Below are positions 45,422 through 54,861 of a DNA stretch of 64,000 bases, in pieces. Numbering within the stretch: the first letter of the stretch is position 1; each line of letters starts with the position of its first letter. A program made the position numbers and the translations under genes. This DNA comes from Cystobacter fuscus DSM 2262. Its GTDB lineage: Bacteria; Myxococcota; Myxococcia; Myxococcales; Myxococcaceae. The notes beneath the pieces are model-generated. The model searched no databases and was not told the origin of the DNA. It saw nothing but the letters and a program-made list of their open reading frames with translations. The stretch lies in assembly GCF_000335475.2 (NCBI RefSeq), contig NZ_ANAH02000066.1, positions 558,001 to 622,000 on the forward strand, read 5' to 3'.

Positions 45422-47062
45422 TCACGAAGCCCCCTCGGGATGGGCGCCGGGGGCGAGCTGCTGCAAGTCCAACTCCTCCAGGTCGAGCTCCTGCTCGACT
45501 CGCTGGAAGGCCGCATCGCCGATGGTGCCGTCCGCCCGCAGCGCGAGGAGCCGATGCCGCTCGGCCGAGGTGGCCCTGCGCGCGATGGCCGCCGCGTCGA
45601 CGTTGAACGCGCGGCCGTCACTTTCTGCCGCCCCGTGAGACGCGTTGCCATTGCTGGCCAGCTCCGCTTCGGCGCGCCGGAGCATGAGCTCGTAGCGGCG
45701 ACGCAGCAGCCCCGACAGCTCCTCTCCGGGCAGCTCGGCCGAGGTGGCCGAGAGCGCGGCGCGCAACGTCTCGACACGGGCGAGCCGCACCTCTCGCTCC
45801 ACCGAGCCGTCGTCCTCGAGTTGGAGCATGTTGAGGAGGGGGCGCAGCGTCATCCCCTGGACGACGAGGGTGCCGAGCACGACGGAGAACGCGGTGAACA
45901 GGACCAGGTCGCGGTAGGGAAACGCGGGCCCGTCGGACCCGCCAGTCGGAAGGGCGAGCGCCGCGGCGAGCGTCACGATCCCTCGCATGCCGCACCACCC
46001 GACGACCGCCGCGGCGCGCTTCGACAGGGCCACCGTGTCGTGAGGCCCCGCCGTGCCGTCCGGCGCTGGACGACACCGCCAGCGACTGAAGGCCGCGGCG
46101 CCCGACACCCAGGCGATGCGCGCGAGGATCGTCGCGACGCACACCGCGCCCGCGACGCCCGCGTACTCCAGGAGCGTGCTCGAGTCGAGCCGGCCGAGGA
46201 TCGCCTTGAGCTGGAACCCGACGAGGATGAAGGCGAGCACGTTCAACACGAACACGGCGAACTCCCAGACCGCGTACGAGGGAATCCGGACGCGAGCCGG
46301 GATGATGTCCGCGGCGCGACGGGCGGTCGCCATCGCGAAGACGACCACGGTGAGGATGCCGGAGAGATGGAGCCGCTCGGCGAGCATCCAGACCGCGAAC
46401 GTCCCGCAGAACTGCACGACGACCGCGATGGCGACGTCGTGTATCCGCGGGGTCACCAGGAGCATGACCCGCGACAGCACGAACCCGAGCACCACGCTGC
46501 CCACGGTGACGACGAGGAGCAGGGGAATGACGCCTGTCCCCGACAGCGTGCCCGCGAGCGTCGCGCCGACGGCGAGACGGTAGATCAACAGCGCGCTCGC
46601 GTCGTTGAAGAGGCTCTCGCCCTCGAGGATGACGAGGAGCCGATGCGGCGGACGGAGCTGCTTGAGGACGGCGGTGGCGGCCGCCGCGTCAGGGGGCGCG
46701 ACGATCGCGCCGAGCGCGACCGCGACGGCCCAGGGCATGCCGGGTACGAGCAGGCGGGCCACCCCCGCGACGACGACGATGGTGAGGGCGACGGCGCCAA
46801 GGGCGAGGCCGGCGACGGTCCGCCAGTTGGCCCGGAGGTCGCGCGGGGACGCATCGAAGGCGGCATCCAGCAGCACCGGCGCGACGAAGAGCGTGAGCGC
46901 GAGTTCGGGATCCAGGACCAATGTCGGCGTGCCGGGCACGAGCGCCAGGGCGGCGCCGGCCAGTGCCACCATCGCCGGGTAGGGAGTCCCGATGCGTTGG
47001 GACAGCGCGGTGAGGCCCGCGCCGGCGAGCAACAACGCGATGATGATCTCGAAGACGTGCAT
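45422..47062 (-). CDS. CPA1-family Na+/H+ antiporter
   Basis: 546 residues with about 12 membrane helices in residues 1-410. The CPA1 motifs are present: FVAPVLLDAAFDASPRDLR, GAIVAPPDAAAATAVLKQL, the ESLFNDASAL ion-binding helix with the paired N-D, and WCGMRGIVTLAAALALP. A cytoplasmic C-terminal tail of about 130 residues is helical and charged (LRRRYELMLRRAEAELA, RVEQELDLEELDLQQL). It exchanges protons for sodium or potassium across the inner membrane. Confidence 0.95.
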   Translation of the reverse strand: MHVFEIIIALLLAGAGLTALSQRIGTPYPAMVALAGAALALVPGTPTLVLDPELALTLFVAPVLLDAAFDASPRDLRANWRTVAGLALGAVALTIVVVAGVARLLVPGMPWAVAVALGAIVAPPDAAAATAVLKQLRPPHRLLVILEGESLFNDASALLIYRLAVGATLAGTLSGTGVIPLLLVVTVGSVVLGFVLSRVMLLVTPRIHDVAIAVVVQFCGTFAVWMLAERLHLSGILTVVVFAMATARRAADIIPARVRIPSYAVWEFAVFVLNVLAFILVGFQLKAILGRLDSSTLLEYAGVAGAVCVATILARIAWVSGAAAFSRWRCRPAPDGTAGPHDTVALSKRAAAVVGWCGMRGIVTLAAALALPTGGSDGPAFPYRDLVLFTAFSVVLGTLVVQGMTLRPLLNMLQLEDDGSVEREVRLARVETLRAALSATSAELPGEELSGLLRRRYELMLRRAEAELASNGNASHGAAESDGRAFNVDAAAIARRATSAERHRLLALRADGTIGDAAFQRVEQELDLEELDLQQLAPGAHPEGAS

Positions 47063-47180
47063 GCGTCCTGTTTAACTCAACCGCCGCGAGCTGGGGATGT
47101 TTACCCATGAGGGCATGTTCTTCATCTTGACTCGAAAGGTCGAATCCAGTCCGCTGGGCATCGAGCGGGGAGGGAGTCAC

Positions 47181-47942
47181 GTGGCGAACGAGACGAGCGG
47201 GAAGGGGGGAGGGAGGGGGCCCTTCGAGCGAGGCGGTGCCTACGACGAGGTGGGTCCCGAGCTGGGCCGCCTTCACGAGGCCTGGGATGTGGAAACAGGG
47301 AAGGCGGTGCTGCAACTGCTGCCCACCGAGCGCGTGGAGTGGCGGCCCGAGGGGCCCTGGCGGGTGAGCCTCTTGTGTGAGCCGGAGCCGGTCACGGTGA
47401 CCGTGCGGGTGGAGGAGGCACCCGCGTCGATGCCCGTGGTGGAACTGGCGGACCTGCTCGTGCTCACGAGTGCCGCGGTGACCCGCGTGCAGGACAGTGA
47501 GCGGCTCCGGGCCCACCTCGCCTCGGGGCAGCTTCCCCCACGCCCCGCTGGAAACCAACGCACGGGGCACGCCGTCGCGAGCTGGAGGGGGCTGATGCTC
47601 GGCCTGGGCGTCTGGCTGCTGGCGAGTCTCTCCGAGCGCCCGGCGCCCCATGGTCGGGAGGAGGCCCCGGAAACCTCCTCACGCCAGGATGCGCCGTCCT
47701 TCGTCGATGTGGCGGAGTCGGAGCCGAAGGTTCTCGCCTATCCCATGCCCAAGGAGCCCTTCCGCAATCAGATGGCGGCTCCCTGCCCGGGCAGGAAGAC
47801 CATCGTGGAGCTCAACGGGGGGTGCTGGGTGACGTTGGAGCAAAAGCCTCCGTGCGACGACACGGATGCGGCCGAGTACCAGGGCAAGTGCTACATGCCG
47901 GTCGGCAAACCCAGGAGGCTGCCACAATCCGTCGAGCCGTGA
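47181..47942 (+). CDS. Kinase-N-lobe-like membrane protein with INGGCW tail, copy B
   Basis: 253 residues from GTG 47181, which has GGGAGGGAG upstream. It is closely similar to copies A and C over its full length; this copy reads ELNGGCW in the tail. The order is a Gly-rich N-terminus, a degenerate N-lobe-like region without catalytic residues (20-115), a basic stretch, a membrane helix (134-150), an acidic linker and a four-cysteine outer tail (C202, C215, C225, C237). It converges with the immunity-like gene at 48114. Conserved cysteine spacing suggests two disulfides in the periplasm. Confidence 0.65.
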   Translation: MANETSGKGGGRGPFERGGAYDEVGPELGRLHEAWDVETGKAVLQLLPTERVEWRPEGPWRVSLLCEPEPVTVTVRVEEAPASMPVVELADLLVLTSAAVTRVQDSERLRAHLASGQLPPRPAGNQRTGHAVASWRGLMLGLGVWLLASLSERPAPHGREEAPETSSRQDAPSFVDVAESEPKVLAYPMPKEPFRNQMAAPCPGRKTIVELNGGCWVTLEQKPPCDDTDAAEYQGKCYMPVGKPRRLPQSVEP

Positions 47943-48090
47943 ACGAGGCGCCGGGGCCATCCCCCAGCTCTACCAGCGGGAGGGTAGGGCGCGCCTCGGC
48001 GAAGGCGGTGAGTGAATCGTAGCCGCGCTCGCGGACCCGCTCATACAGGCGGACCTTCCAGTTGCCCTCCCAGGAATGTCCCTCTTTCAT
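47943..48090 (-). pseudogene. N-terminal fragment of a small conserved protein
   Basis: From ATG 48090 the minus strand reads MKEGHSWEGNWKVRLYERVR, ERGYDSLTAFAEARPTLPLV, ELGDGPG, after which the frame enters the complement of copy B. The fragment looks like the start of a myxobacterial paralogous family (DUF2379-like, from memory). It appears cut off where the INGGCW gene ends. Confidence 0.45.
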
Positions 48091-48113
48091 CACCCTCTCC
48101 AAGGAAATACTTT

Positions 48114-48917
48114 CTATTGCGTCTGGAGCTGCTTGTCCCATTCATACAATTTTTCGAGCAGATCCGCAGTGGAAGCACCGGACACATGCTCGAAGGACAC
48201 TGGATCGAGTGTGGTGAGACGCTGGCGCTGGAATGCCGGGTCGGCTACCACGTCCCGATGTTTCAAGCCGCGCGCGAAGGTGAGGGCACGAGGCATCTGT
48301 CGAAGGATGGCCTCGATGCTGTCTTCTCGCGTTGCTCGTGCCATGCGATTCGCGGCCATCTCCACGCGCATGTGGGTCGAGGCGTCTGACGCCGGACACC
48401 ATGCATCCATGGCCCAATCACAGGAGGCCTTTATCAACTCCTCCAAGGTGAGTACGGCATCGAGGGTCTTGAAGAGGTAACGCGCGGATTGGAGGGGGTC
48501 CCAGAAGCGCAGCATCGCCTGGAGGCGGAGTGCGGTTCGCTGCGCGCTCACCGGGCCAGTGGGCGAAACCACGAAGTACAGAGCACCCCAGGCGCTCTCA
48601 CGGCAAAACGCCTCGTATGCGTCCCTTACGGGGAACACGTTCTGCCAATCCAGGGCTTCGTACAATCCGCCCATGACATCCGACACCATGTACAGCCGCC
48701 AGGCTGGGCGCTCGTGTTGAAAGTCGGTCACCTCGTGAACCAGCACCACTTCTCCGGGAGGCACCTCCAGCATCTGACGTGGAGGAGGGAAGGAACCGTC
48801 CTTGAGGTACTGCTCGCCACACCGTGCCCCCTCTTTCCGCGCCTTCTGGTGGACCGTGGAGCGGGTGCCATGAAAGAAGGACGGCATTCGAAGAGAAGAC
48901 GGTTGTTCAGGCATCAT
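48114..48917 (-). CDS. Probable immunity protein partnered with the nuclease lipoprotein
   Basis: 267 residues, starting 22 bases after the toxin stop on the same strand. The N-terminal part (FHGTRSTVHQKARKEGARCG, EVPPGEVVLVHEVTDFQHER) is followed by a helical region (AMLRFWDPLQSARYLFKTLD, VLTLEELIKASCDWAMDAWC). I do not recognise a named family. Position directly behind a nuclease toxin gene, cytoplasmic nature (no signal) and the presence of a decayed second copy at 51211 next to the other INGGCW gene support an antidote role. Confidence 0.58.
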   Translation of the reverse strand: MMPEQPSSLRMPSFFHGTRSTVHQKARKEGARCGEQYLKDGSFPPPRQMLEVPPGEVVLVHEVTDFQHERPAWRLYMVSDVMGGLYEALDWQNVFPVRDAYEAFCRESAWGALYFVVSPTGPVSAQRTALRLQAMLRFWDPLQSARYLFKTLDAVLTLEELIKASCDWAMDAWCPASDASTHMRVEMAANRMARATREDSIEAILRQMPRALTFARGLKHRDVVADPAFQRQRLTTLDPVSFEHVSGASTADLLEKLYEWDKQLQTQ

Positions 48918-48939
48918 AGGTGGGTTCTATCAAAGCGGC

Positions 48940-50034
48940 TTATCGCCGAGGAAGGGATACGCCCGCAGCGGCGGGTACTTGTGCTGGAGGCGCGACCGGA
49001 GGTGGTCGCGTAGGAAACGGGATGATCTGTCCTCCTCCTTGGGCAGGAGGCTGTTGGGCGCCTGTGCTCATACGGCCAAGAATCACACTTGAGAAGAAGC
49101 CCGTAGCGGCGTTGCCCATGACCTCGATAACGATGCCAACGGCCCCGCTGAATGTAGCGAGCCGTTCGCGTCGACTGACCATTTCGTCCACGGCCTGACC
49201 CACCCACCCGCCGTACTCTTGCATCTCCTGCTCGGTGAGTTCCGCCCACTGCCCTACCTCATACGCCGCCGCCTCGGATGCAAATCGTTGTTGGCTGCGA
49301 GTCCAACGGTACTGGACCACTCCTGGCTCGGTGGTGTGCCACTCCAGACGCCAGATATATTGCCCCCTTGCGAAACGGATCAGGATTTCTCCTTGAAAGT
49401 CCGCGCCAGCATTGAAGGCACTGCCGACCATGACCGCCCGATTCAATGCTGTCAGGTAGGTTTTCGCCTCTTGTCGGCCTTCTTGGAGGCCTTTGTCATT
49501 CCAAGGTTTGATCTCGAAAAGATTCCGGCTGGAGAGATCGAGGATGTCCGGGCGTAGATTCCGCTCGTGCTTGAGTAGTCGCGATGGATCTCCGGTCCCT
49601 CTCTCCGCCAGGATCTCGGAGAGGGTCCGGGTGTTGTAGAAGACTCTGTTCTGTGGGTGATTCACACCGTACATATATCCAATCAGTCGGTGTGCGGCAT
49701 TGCCGAGGAAGAACTCCCAGGGCATCTGTGAACCCGGATTCCGGCCGGGCACGCTGTAGCCCGGCACAGCCGGAGCGGAAGACTCTCCACTTGGTACTGG
49801 GCCGTCGCTCATGGCCAGATGGAGCCGCCGTGGTGCCTTGGACTCAGGCCGAGAGGGTAGGGCCCGTAGAGGCCCAGCGTTTGGCTCTTGTGCGGACGCG
49901 ACAGCCTCGCGTGGCCTGTGGCGCAGGTTCACGCCCTGGCCGGGCAGTGGTGTGAGCGACACACAGCCGGTGGACAGTAGGGCCAGTGCGAGGATCAGGC
50001 CCGCCCACCGTGTCCATGGAGAGTCAGCACGCAA
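48940..50034 (-). CDS. SitA-like lipoprotein toxin with PD-(D/E)XK nuclease core
   Basis: 364 residues starting with TTG 50034. The signal RADSPWTRWAGLILALALLS ends in the lipobox STGC (C24), closely like the signal of the lipoprotein at 62061. Residues 155-195 hold a PD-(D/E)XK core: RPDILDLSSRNLFEIKPWND with D163, E174 and K176, then a helix with E185 and Q188, as in VRR-Nuc and related toxins. A hydrophobic stretch near 290-320 could help membrane passage. The Pro-rich end follows. The rare TTG start lies exactly where a fragment of a DUF3396 gene joins; the original start was probably ATG. Confidence 0.68.
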   Translation of the reverse strand: MRADSPWTRWAGLILALALLSTGCVSLTPLPGQGVNLRHRPREAVASAQEPNAGPLRALPSRPESKAPRRLHLAMSDGPVPSGESSAPAVPGYSVPGRNPGSQMPWEFFLGNAAHRLIGYMYGVNHPQNRVFYNTRTLSEILAERGTGDPSRLLKHERNLRPDILDLSSRNLFEIKPWNDKGLQEGRQEAKTYLTALNRAVMVGSAFNAGADFQGEILIRFARGQYIWRLEWHTTEPGVVQYRWTRSQQRFASEAAAYEVGQWAELTEQEMQEYGGWVGQAVDEMVSRRERLATFSGAVGIVIEVMGNAATGFFSSVILGRMSTGAQQPPAQGGGQIIPFPTRPPPVAPPAQVPAAAGVSLPRR

Positions 50035-50219
50035 TAGAAGAAGCCGTAACCAGTGACACCCGTGGCTCCGACCGAGAGTTCCACCGTGCGGTCGAACTGC
50101 TCCTTCACCTTCTGCTTGAGAAAAGACTCCTCCGCCTGCTCATCCAGGACGGCATCCCCAGGAGGTGGCGCCAGGGTGTCCCGGATATCCGCCCAGCCCT
50201 CCTCATCGAGCGGCAACAT
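49995..50219 (-). pseudogene. Decayed duplicate of the DUF3396 immunity gene
   Basis: From ATG 50219 the frame reads LPLDEEGWADIRDTLAPPPG, EESFLKQKVKEQFDRTVELS, VGATGVTGYGFFY, nearly identical to residues 72-140 of the immunity protein at 36606. It then runs into the antisense-frame 5' end of the nuclease lipoprotein gene and stops. About three quarters of the gene is missing. Confidence 0.85.
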
Positions 50220-50373
50220 CACCACTGGTGAAGAGTCCGGCCGCTGTGCCGCGCCGTGGCGACCAGGAGGTTGTCGTTCGCCGACGGAAAGTACCACCCT
50301 GGAGGACCTGCGCTCGAGCTTGACTCGACAGGTCAAATCCGGTCTGCTGGGCGTCGAGCGGGGAGGGAACCAC

Positions 50374-51135
50374 GTGGCGAACGAGACGAGCGGGAAGGGG
50401 GGAGGGAGGGGGCCCTTCGAGCGGGGCGGTGCCTACGACGAGGTGGGGCCCGAACTGGGCCGCCTTCACGACGCCTGGGATGTGGAGACGGGCAAGGCGG
50501 TGCTGCAACTGCTGCCCACCGAGCGCGTGGAATGGCGGCCCGAGGGGCCCTGGCGGGTGAGTCTCTTGTGTGAGCCGGAGCCGGTCGCGGTGACCGTGCG
50601 GGTGGAGGAAGCGCCCGCGTCGATGCCTGTCGCGGAACTGGCGGACCTGCTCGTGCTCACGAGTGCCGCGGTGACCCGCGTGCAGGACAGTGAGCGGCTC
50701 CGTGCTCACCTCGCCTCGGGTCAGCTCCCCTCACGCCCCACCGGAGACCAGCGCACGGGGCACGCCGTCGCAAGCTGGAGGGGGCTGATGCTCGGCCTGG
50801 GCGTGTGGCTACTGGCGAGTCTCTCCACGAGCCCATCGCCCTACGGCCGGGCGCCGACTACGGAGACCGCCTCACGCGAGGAGACTCCGTCCCTCGTCGA
50901 CCTCGCGGCGGCGGAGCCGACGGCTCCCGCCTATCCCATGCCCAAGGTGCCCTTCCCCAGTCAGATGGCGGCTCCCTGCACGGGCAGGAAGACCATCGTG
51001 GAGATCAACGGGGGGTGCTGGGTGGAGACTGCTCAAAAGCCTCCGTGTGACGACACGAATGAGGCCGAGTACCAGGGCAAGTGCTACGTGCCGGTCGCCA
51101 AACCCAGGAGGCTGCCACAATCCGTCGGGCCGTGA
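50374..51135 (+). CDS. Kinase-N-lobe-like membrane protein with INGGCW tail, copy C
   Basis: 253 residues from GTG 50374 with GGGAGGGA upstream. Same architecture and length as copies A and B. Differences cluster in the linker between the membrane helix and the cysteine tail (STSPSPYGRAPTTETASREE against SERPAPHGREEAPETSSRQD in copy B). The leader matches copy A more closely than copy B. It is flanked by the DUF3396 fragment upstream and the internally deleted immunity gene downstream. Confidence 0.65.
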   Translation: MANETSGKGGGRGPFERGGAYDEVGPELGRLHDAWDVETGKAVLQLLPTERVEWRPEGPWRVSLLCEPEPVAVTVRVEEAPASMPVAELADLLVLTSAAVTRVQDSERLRAHLASGQLPSRPTGDQRTGHAVASWRGLMLGLGVWLLASLSTSPSPYGRAPTTETASREETPSLVDLAAAEPTAPAYPMPKVPFPSQMAAPCTGRKTIVEINGGCWVETAQKPPCDDTNEAEYQGKCYVPVAKPRRLPQSVGP

Positions 51136-51210
51136 ATGAGGCACCGGAACAATCCCAAGGACTCAAGCTAGACATCCTCGTCAGGCAGCAGCATGGGCAG
51201 CTCCCGTGCT

Positions 51211-51420
51211 CTATTGCGTCTGGAGCTGCTTATCCCATTCAACCAGCACCACTTCTCCGGGAGGCACCTCCAGCATCTGACGTGGAGGAAGGAAGGAACC
51301 GTTCTTGAGGTACTGCTCGCCGCAACGTTCCCCCTCTTTCCGCGCCTTCTGGTGGACCGTGGAGCGGGTGCCATGAAGGAATGACGGCATTTGAAGAGAA
51401 GACGGTTGTCTAGGCACCAT
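51211..51420 (-). pseudogene. Internally deleted copy of the immunity gene at 48114
   Basis: 69 residues. The first 60 (PSFLHGTRSTVHQKARKEGE, FLPPRQMLEVPPGEVVLV) equal the N-terminus of the 267-residue protein with few changes, and the last nine (EWDKQLQTQ) equal its C-terminus. An in-frame deletion of about 590 bases removed the middle. ATG and stop are intact, so a mini-protein could still be made. Confidence 0.85.
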
Positions 51421-51765
51421 GGTTGCCTCCCTCTCCGCACCTCTCGTGCGTGTTCTGGAGATTGGAAAAGCCCAGGGTCGCCGTCATCACGCGCATGCGC
51501 CCGTGTCCGTTGCTGTCCCCACGATCGCGACCCTCCACGCGATGCGCTCCCAGCGGGGTTGCTGTCGTCCTCCGTCAGGACGCACCGCGTCATCACGGCC
51601 CCACGCCGCTGTCAGCGCGGCTTATGCCCCCGTTGCGCCCGAGAGCCCTCCTGGGCGCTGTTATGCAGGGGCCGCGAGTCGCCTCACGGCTACACTGAAG
51701 GGCTTCCGCAGGCCCGGCGCCGCGAGGCGAGGGCCTTCCGACCGTAGAACCGAGGACACGAAGCG
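51421..51765. other. Intergenic region before the malic enzyme gene, no gene seen
   Basis: 345 bases between the deleted immunity gene and the malic enzyme. Frames are open on the plus strand but with atypical composition. By analogy with copy B a toxin gene would be expected here, yet no lipobox or nuclease motif was found. It probably contains the malic enzyme promoter. Confidence 0.45.
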
Positions 51766-54060
51766 ATGGCGATGGACGAGGATTTTCGCAAAGCGGCGCT
51801 CGACTACCACCGGCTGCCCCGGCCCGGAAAGCTGACGATCGAGCCGACCAAGCGCATGGCCACCCAGCGCGACCTGGCACTGGCCTACTCCCCCGGCGTG
51901 GCGGCCGCGTGCGAGGCGATCGTCGCCGACCCCGATGCCGCGCGCGACCTGACGGCCCGCGGCAACCTCGTGGGCGTCATCACCAACGGCACCGCCGTGC
52001 TGGGCCTGGGCAGCATCGGTCCGCTCGCCGGCAAGCCCGTCATGGAGGGCAAGGCCGTCCTCTTCAAGAAGTTCGCCGGCATCGACGTCTTCGACATCGA
52101 GGTGGACGCCACCGACCCCGAGCGCTTCGTGGACGTGGTCTCCTCGCTCGAGCCCACTTTCGGTGGCATCAACCTCGAGGACATCAAGGCCCCCGAGTGC
52201 TTCGTCATCGAGCGTGCCCTGCGCGCGCGCATGAAGATCCCCGTCTTCCATGACGACCAGCACGGCACCGCCATCGTGTGCGCGGCCGCCATCCGCAACG
52301 GGCTCGTGCTCCAGGGCAAGAAGCTCGAGGAGATCAAGCTCGTCACCTCCGGCGCGGGCGCCGCGGCGCTCGCGTGCGTGGACCTGCTCGTGGAGATGGG
52401 GCTGCCCGTCGCCAACGTCACCCTCACGGACATCAAGGGCGTGGTCCACGCGGACCGGGGCGACGAGATGGCGCCCAACATGGCCCGCTACGCGCACAAG
52501 ACCACCGCGCGCACCCTGCCCGAGGTGCTCGGCGGGGCGGACGTGTTCCTGGGCCTGTCCGCGCCGCGCGTGCTCAAGGCCGAGTGGCTGCACCTGCTCG
52601 CCCCCAAGCCCATCATCCTCGCGCTCGCCAACCCCGAGCCGGAGATCCGCCCGGACGCCGCCATGGAGGCCCGCCCCGACGCCATCGTCGCCACGGGCCG
52701 CTCGGACTTCCCCAACCAGGTCAACAACGTCCTGTGCTTCCCCTTCGTCTTCCGCGGCGCGCTGGACGTGGGCGCCACGGAGATCAACGAGCCCATGAAG
52801 CGCGCGGCCGCCGAGGCCATCGCGGAGCTCGCCCGGGTGGAGGCCAACGAGGTGGTGGCCCAGGCCTATGGCGGCGCGGCGCACGTCTTCGGGCCCAAGT
52901 ACATCATCCCCAAGCCGTTCGACCCGCGGCTCATCCTGAAGATCGCCCCGGCGGTGGCCAAGGCGGCCATGGACTCGGGCGTGGCGCGCCGGCCCATCGC
53001 GAACTTCGAGGCCTACCAGCACGACCTGGAGCTGTTCGTCTACCGCTCGGGTCAGCTCATGCGGCCGGTGTTCGAGGTGGCCCGCCGCACGCCCCGGCGC
53101 GTGGCGTACGCGGAAGGGGAGGATGATCGCGTGCTGCGCGCGGTGCAGAGCGTGGTGGACGAGCAGATCGCCCAGCCCGTGCTCATCGGCCGGCGCCGGG
53201 TCATCACCGAGCGCATCAAGGAGCTGGGGCTGCGGCTGGAGATCGGCCGGGACGTGCGCGTGGTGGATCCGAACGAGGACACCGACGTCATCCAGCCGCT
53301 CATCAAGCGCTACCAGACACTGGTGGATCGCAAGGGCGTGCCGCTCGACGCCGCCGCGCGCCGGGTGGTGCGCCGGCCCACGGTGGCCGCCGCCATGCTC
53401 CTGGAGTCGGGCCAGGTCGACGCGACGCTGTGTGGCGGCCGGGATGACTGGGGCCGGCACATGACGTACGTGCTGCCCATCATCCCCAAGCGCCAGGACG
53501 TGGGCCGCATCTACGCGCTCTCGGCCCTCATCCTGCAGAACGGCGCGCTGTTCTTCTGCGACACCCACGTCAACATCGATCCCACCGCCGAGCAGATCGC
53601 CGAGATGACGCTGCTGGCCGCCGATGCCGTGCGCCGCTTCGGCGTCACCCCCAAGGCCGCGCTGCTGTCGCACTCGAGCTTCGGCGCCGGCAACTCCCAG
53701 TCCGCCATCAAGATGCGCCAGGCGCTCAAGCTGGTGCGCCAGCGCGCCCCGGAGCTCGAGGTCGACGGCGAGATGCACGCCGACGCGGCGCTCAGTGAGA
53801 CGCTGCGCCACCGGCTCGTGTCCCACAGCCCGCTGACGGGCTCGGCCAACCTGCTCGTCATGCCCACGCTGGACGCGGCCAACATCGCCATGACGCTCTT
53901 GTCCGCGGCCACCGAGGCGCTGCTGGTGGGACCGTTGCTCCTGGGCATCTCCAAGCCCATCCAGGTGCTCGTGCCGCGCGTGACGGCACGTGGCATCGTC
54001 AACATGACGGCCCTGGCCGCGGCGCAGGCCCACGTGATGGAGCAGGGCTCTCCGCGCTGA
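51766..54060 (+). CDS. maeB: NADP-dependent malic enzyme fused to a phosphotransacetylase-like domain
   Basis: 764 residues. The malic enzyme part (1 to about 425) has [37 protein letters not shown], the signature [12 protein letters not shown], the nucleotide-binding [20 protein letters not shown] and [20 protein letters not shown]. The rest is a phosphate acetyltransferase-like domain ([56 protein letters not shown]), which in MaeB-type enzymes is regulatory. It converts malate to pyruvate with NADPH formation. Followed by a hairpin terminator. Confidence 0.97.
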   Translation: MAMDEDFRKAALDYHRLPRPGKLTIEPTKRMATQRDLALAYSPGVAAACEAIVADPDAARDLTARGNLVGVITNGTAVLGLGSIGPLAGKPVMEGKAVLFKKFAGIDVFDIEVDATDPERFVDVVSSLEPTFGGINLEDIKAPECFVIERALRARMKIPVFHDDQHGTAIVCAAAIRNGLVLQGKKLEEIKLVTSGAGAAALACVDLLVEMGLPVANVTLTDIKGVVHADRGDEMAPNMARYAHKTTARTLPEVLGGADVFLGLSAPRVLKAEWLHLLAPKPIILALANPEPEIRPDAAMEARPDAIVATGRSDFPNQVNNVLCFPFVFRGALDVGATEINEPMKRAAAEAIAELARVEANEVVAQAYGGAAHVFGPKYIIPKPFDPRLILKIAPAVAKAAMDSGVARRPIANFEAYQHDLELFVYRSGQLMRPVFEVARRTPRRVAYAEGEDDRVLRAVQSVVDEQIAQPVLIGRRRVITERIKELGLRLEIGRDVRVVDPNEDTDVIQPLIKRYQTLVDRKGVPLDAAARRVVRRPTVAAAMLLESGQVDATLCGGRDDWGRHMTYVLPIIPKRQDVGRIYALSALILQNGALFFCDTHVNIDPTAEQIAEMTLLAADAVRRFGVTPKAALLSHSSFGAGNSQSAIKMRQALKLVRQRAPELEVDGEMHADAALSETLRHRLVSHSPLTGSANLLVMPTLDAANIAMTLLSAATEALLVGPLLLGISKPIQVLVPRVTARGIVNMTALAAAQAHVMEQGSPR

Positions 54061-54066
54061 GCGGGC

Positions 54067-54103
54067 GCCCACCCGGGTGGTGGACTGGACACCCCGGGTG
54101 GGC
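54067..54103. terminator. Hairpin terminator after maeB
   Basis: GCCCACCCGGGTG and CACCCCGGGTGGGC form a 13-base-pair stem with one bulged base and a loop of about 10 bases, six bases after the malic enzyme stop. The trailing T-run is weak. Confidence 0.65.
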
Positions 54104-54147
54104 ATTTGCTTTCGCCGGGGGTGCTCGGCGCGTTAATCGTAGGGGCC

Positions 54148-54843
54148 ATGAGCCAAGCCACCGACTTCGTCATCGCTCCCGCCGAGCGTCCCAGCCTGCC
54201 CATCGAGGGCACCTCGGCCCGCTTCCCCGTCCGCCGCATCTACTGCGTGGGCCAGAACTACGGCGCCCACGCCCGGGAGATGGGAGGGGATCCCACGCGC
54301 GCGCCGCCGTTCTTCTTCTCCAAGCCGGCCGACGCGGTGCGCGTACCGGGTGAGCCCATTCCCTATCCGTCCGCCACCGAGCGGCTCGACCACGAGATCG
54401 AGCTGGTGGTGGCGCTCAAGGGCGGTGGCGTCAACGTCACGCCCGAGCAGGCGCTGGGCCTGGTGTACGGCTACGCGGTGGGGGTGGATCTCACCCGGAG
54501 GGACTTGCAGGCCGCGGCGAAGAAGGAGGGGCGCCCGTGGGACGCGGCCAAGGGCTTCGATGCCTCGGCGCCCATCGGCGTGCTGCGCCGGGCCGAGGGC
54601 GGGGGACTGCCCACGGGGCGCATCTACCTCGACGTGAATGGCCAGACGAAGCAGGACGGCCAGCTCGCGGACATGATCTGGAACGTGGCGGAGATCATCG
54701 CCAAGGCGTCGCAGCTGTGGCGGCTGGAGCCGGGAGACCTGATCTTCACCGGCACGCCCCACGGTGTGGGCCCCCTGTCGCGCGGAGACCGCGTGGAGGG
54801 CGGCATCGAGGGCGTGGGCACGGTGTCCTTCACCCTGAGCTGA
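54148..54843 (+). CDS. Fumarylacetoacetate hydrolase family protein
   Basis: 231 residues from ATG 54148. The FAH pattern is complete: IYCVGQNYGAHAREMG, PPFFFSKPADAV, LDHEIELVVAL with the metal-binding E-x-E, YAVGVDLTRRDLQ, GLPTGRIYLDVNG and LEPGDLIFTGTPHGVGPL. The G-x-N-Y-x-x-H-A start is typical of the fumarylpyruvate hydrolase/FAHD1 subgroup, acting on 2-oxo acids with Mg2+. No aromatic-degradation genes adjoin it. Confidence 0.92.
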   Translation: MSQATDFVIAPAERPSLPIEGTSARFPVRRIYCVGQNYGAHAREMGGDPTRAPPFFFSKPADAVRVPGEPIPYPSATERLDHEIELVVALKGGGVNVTPEQALGLVYGYAVGVDLTRRDLQAAAKKEGRPWDAAKGFDASAPIGVLRRAEGGGLPTGRIYLDVNGQTKQDGQLADMIWNVAEIIAKASQLWRLEPGDLIFTGTPHGVGPLSRGDRVEGGIEGVGTVSFTLS

Positions 54844-54861
54844 CGCGCCGCCCGCCCGCGC

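Noticed and set aside
51661-54105. An 814-codon open frame on the minus strand
   Set aside because: It is antisense to the malic enzyme fusion and has shadow composition (His/Arg/Val/Asp).
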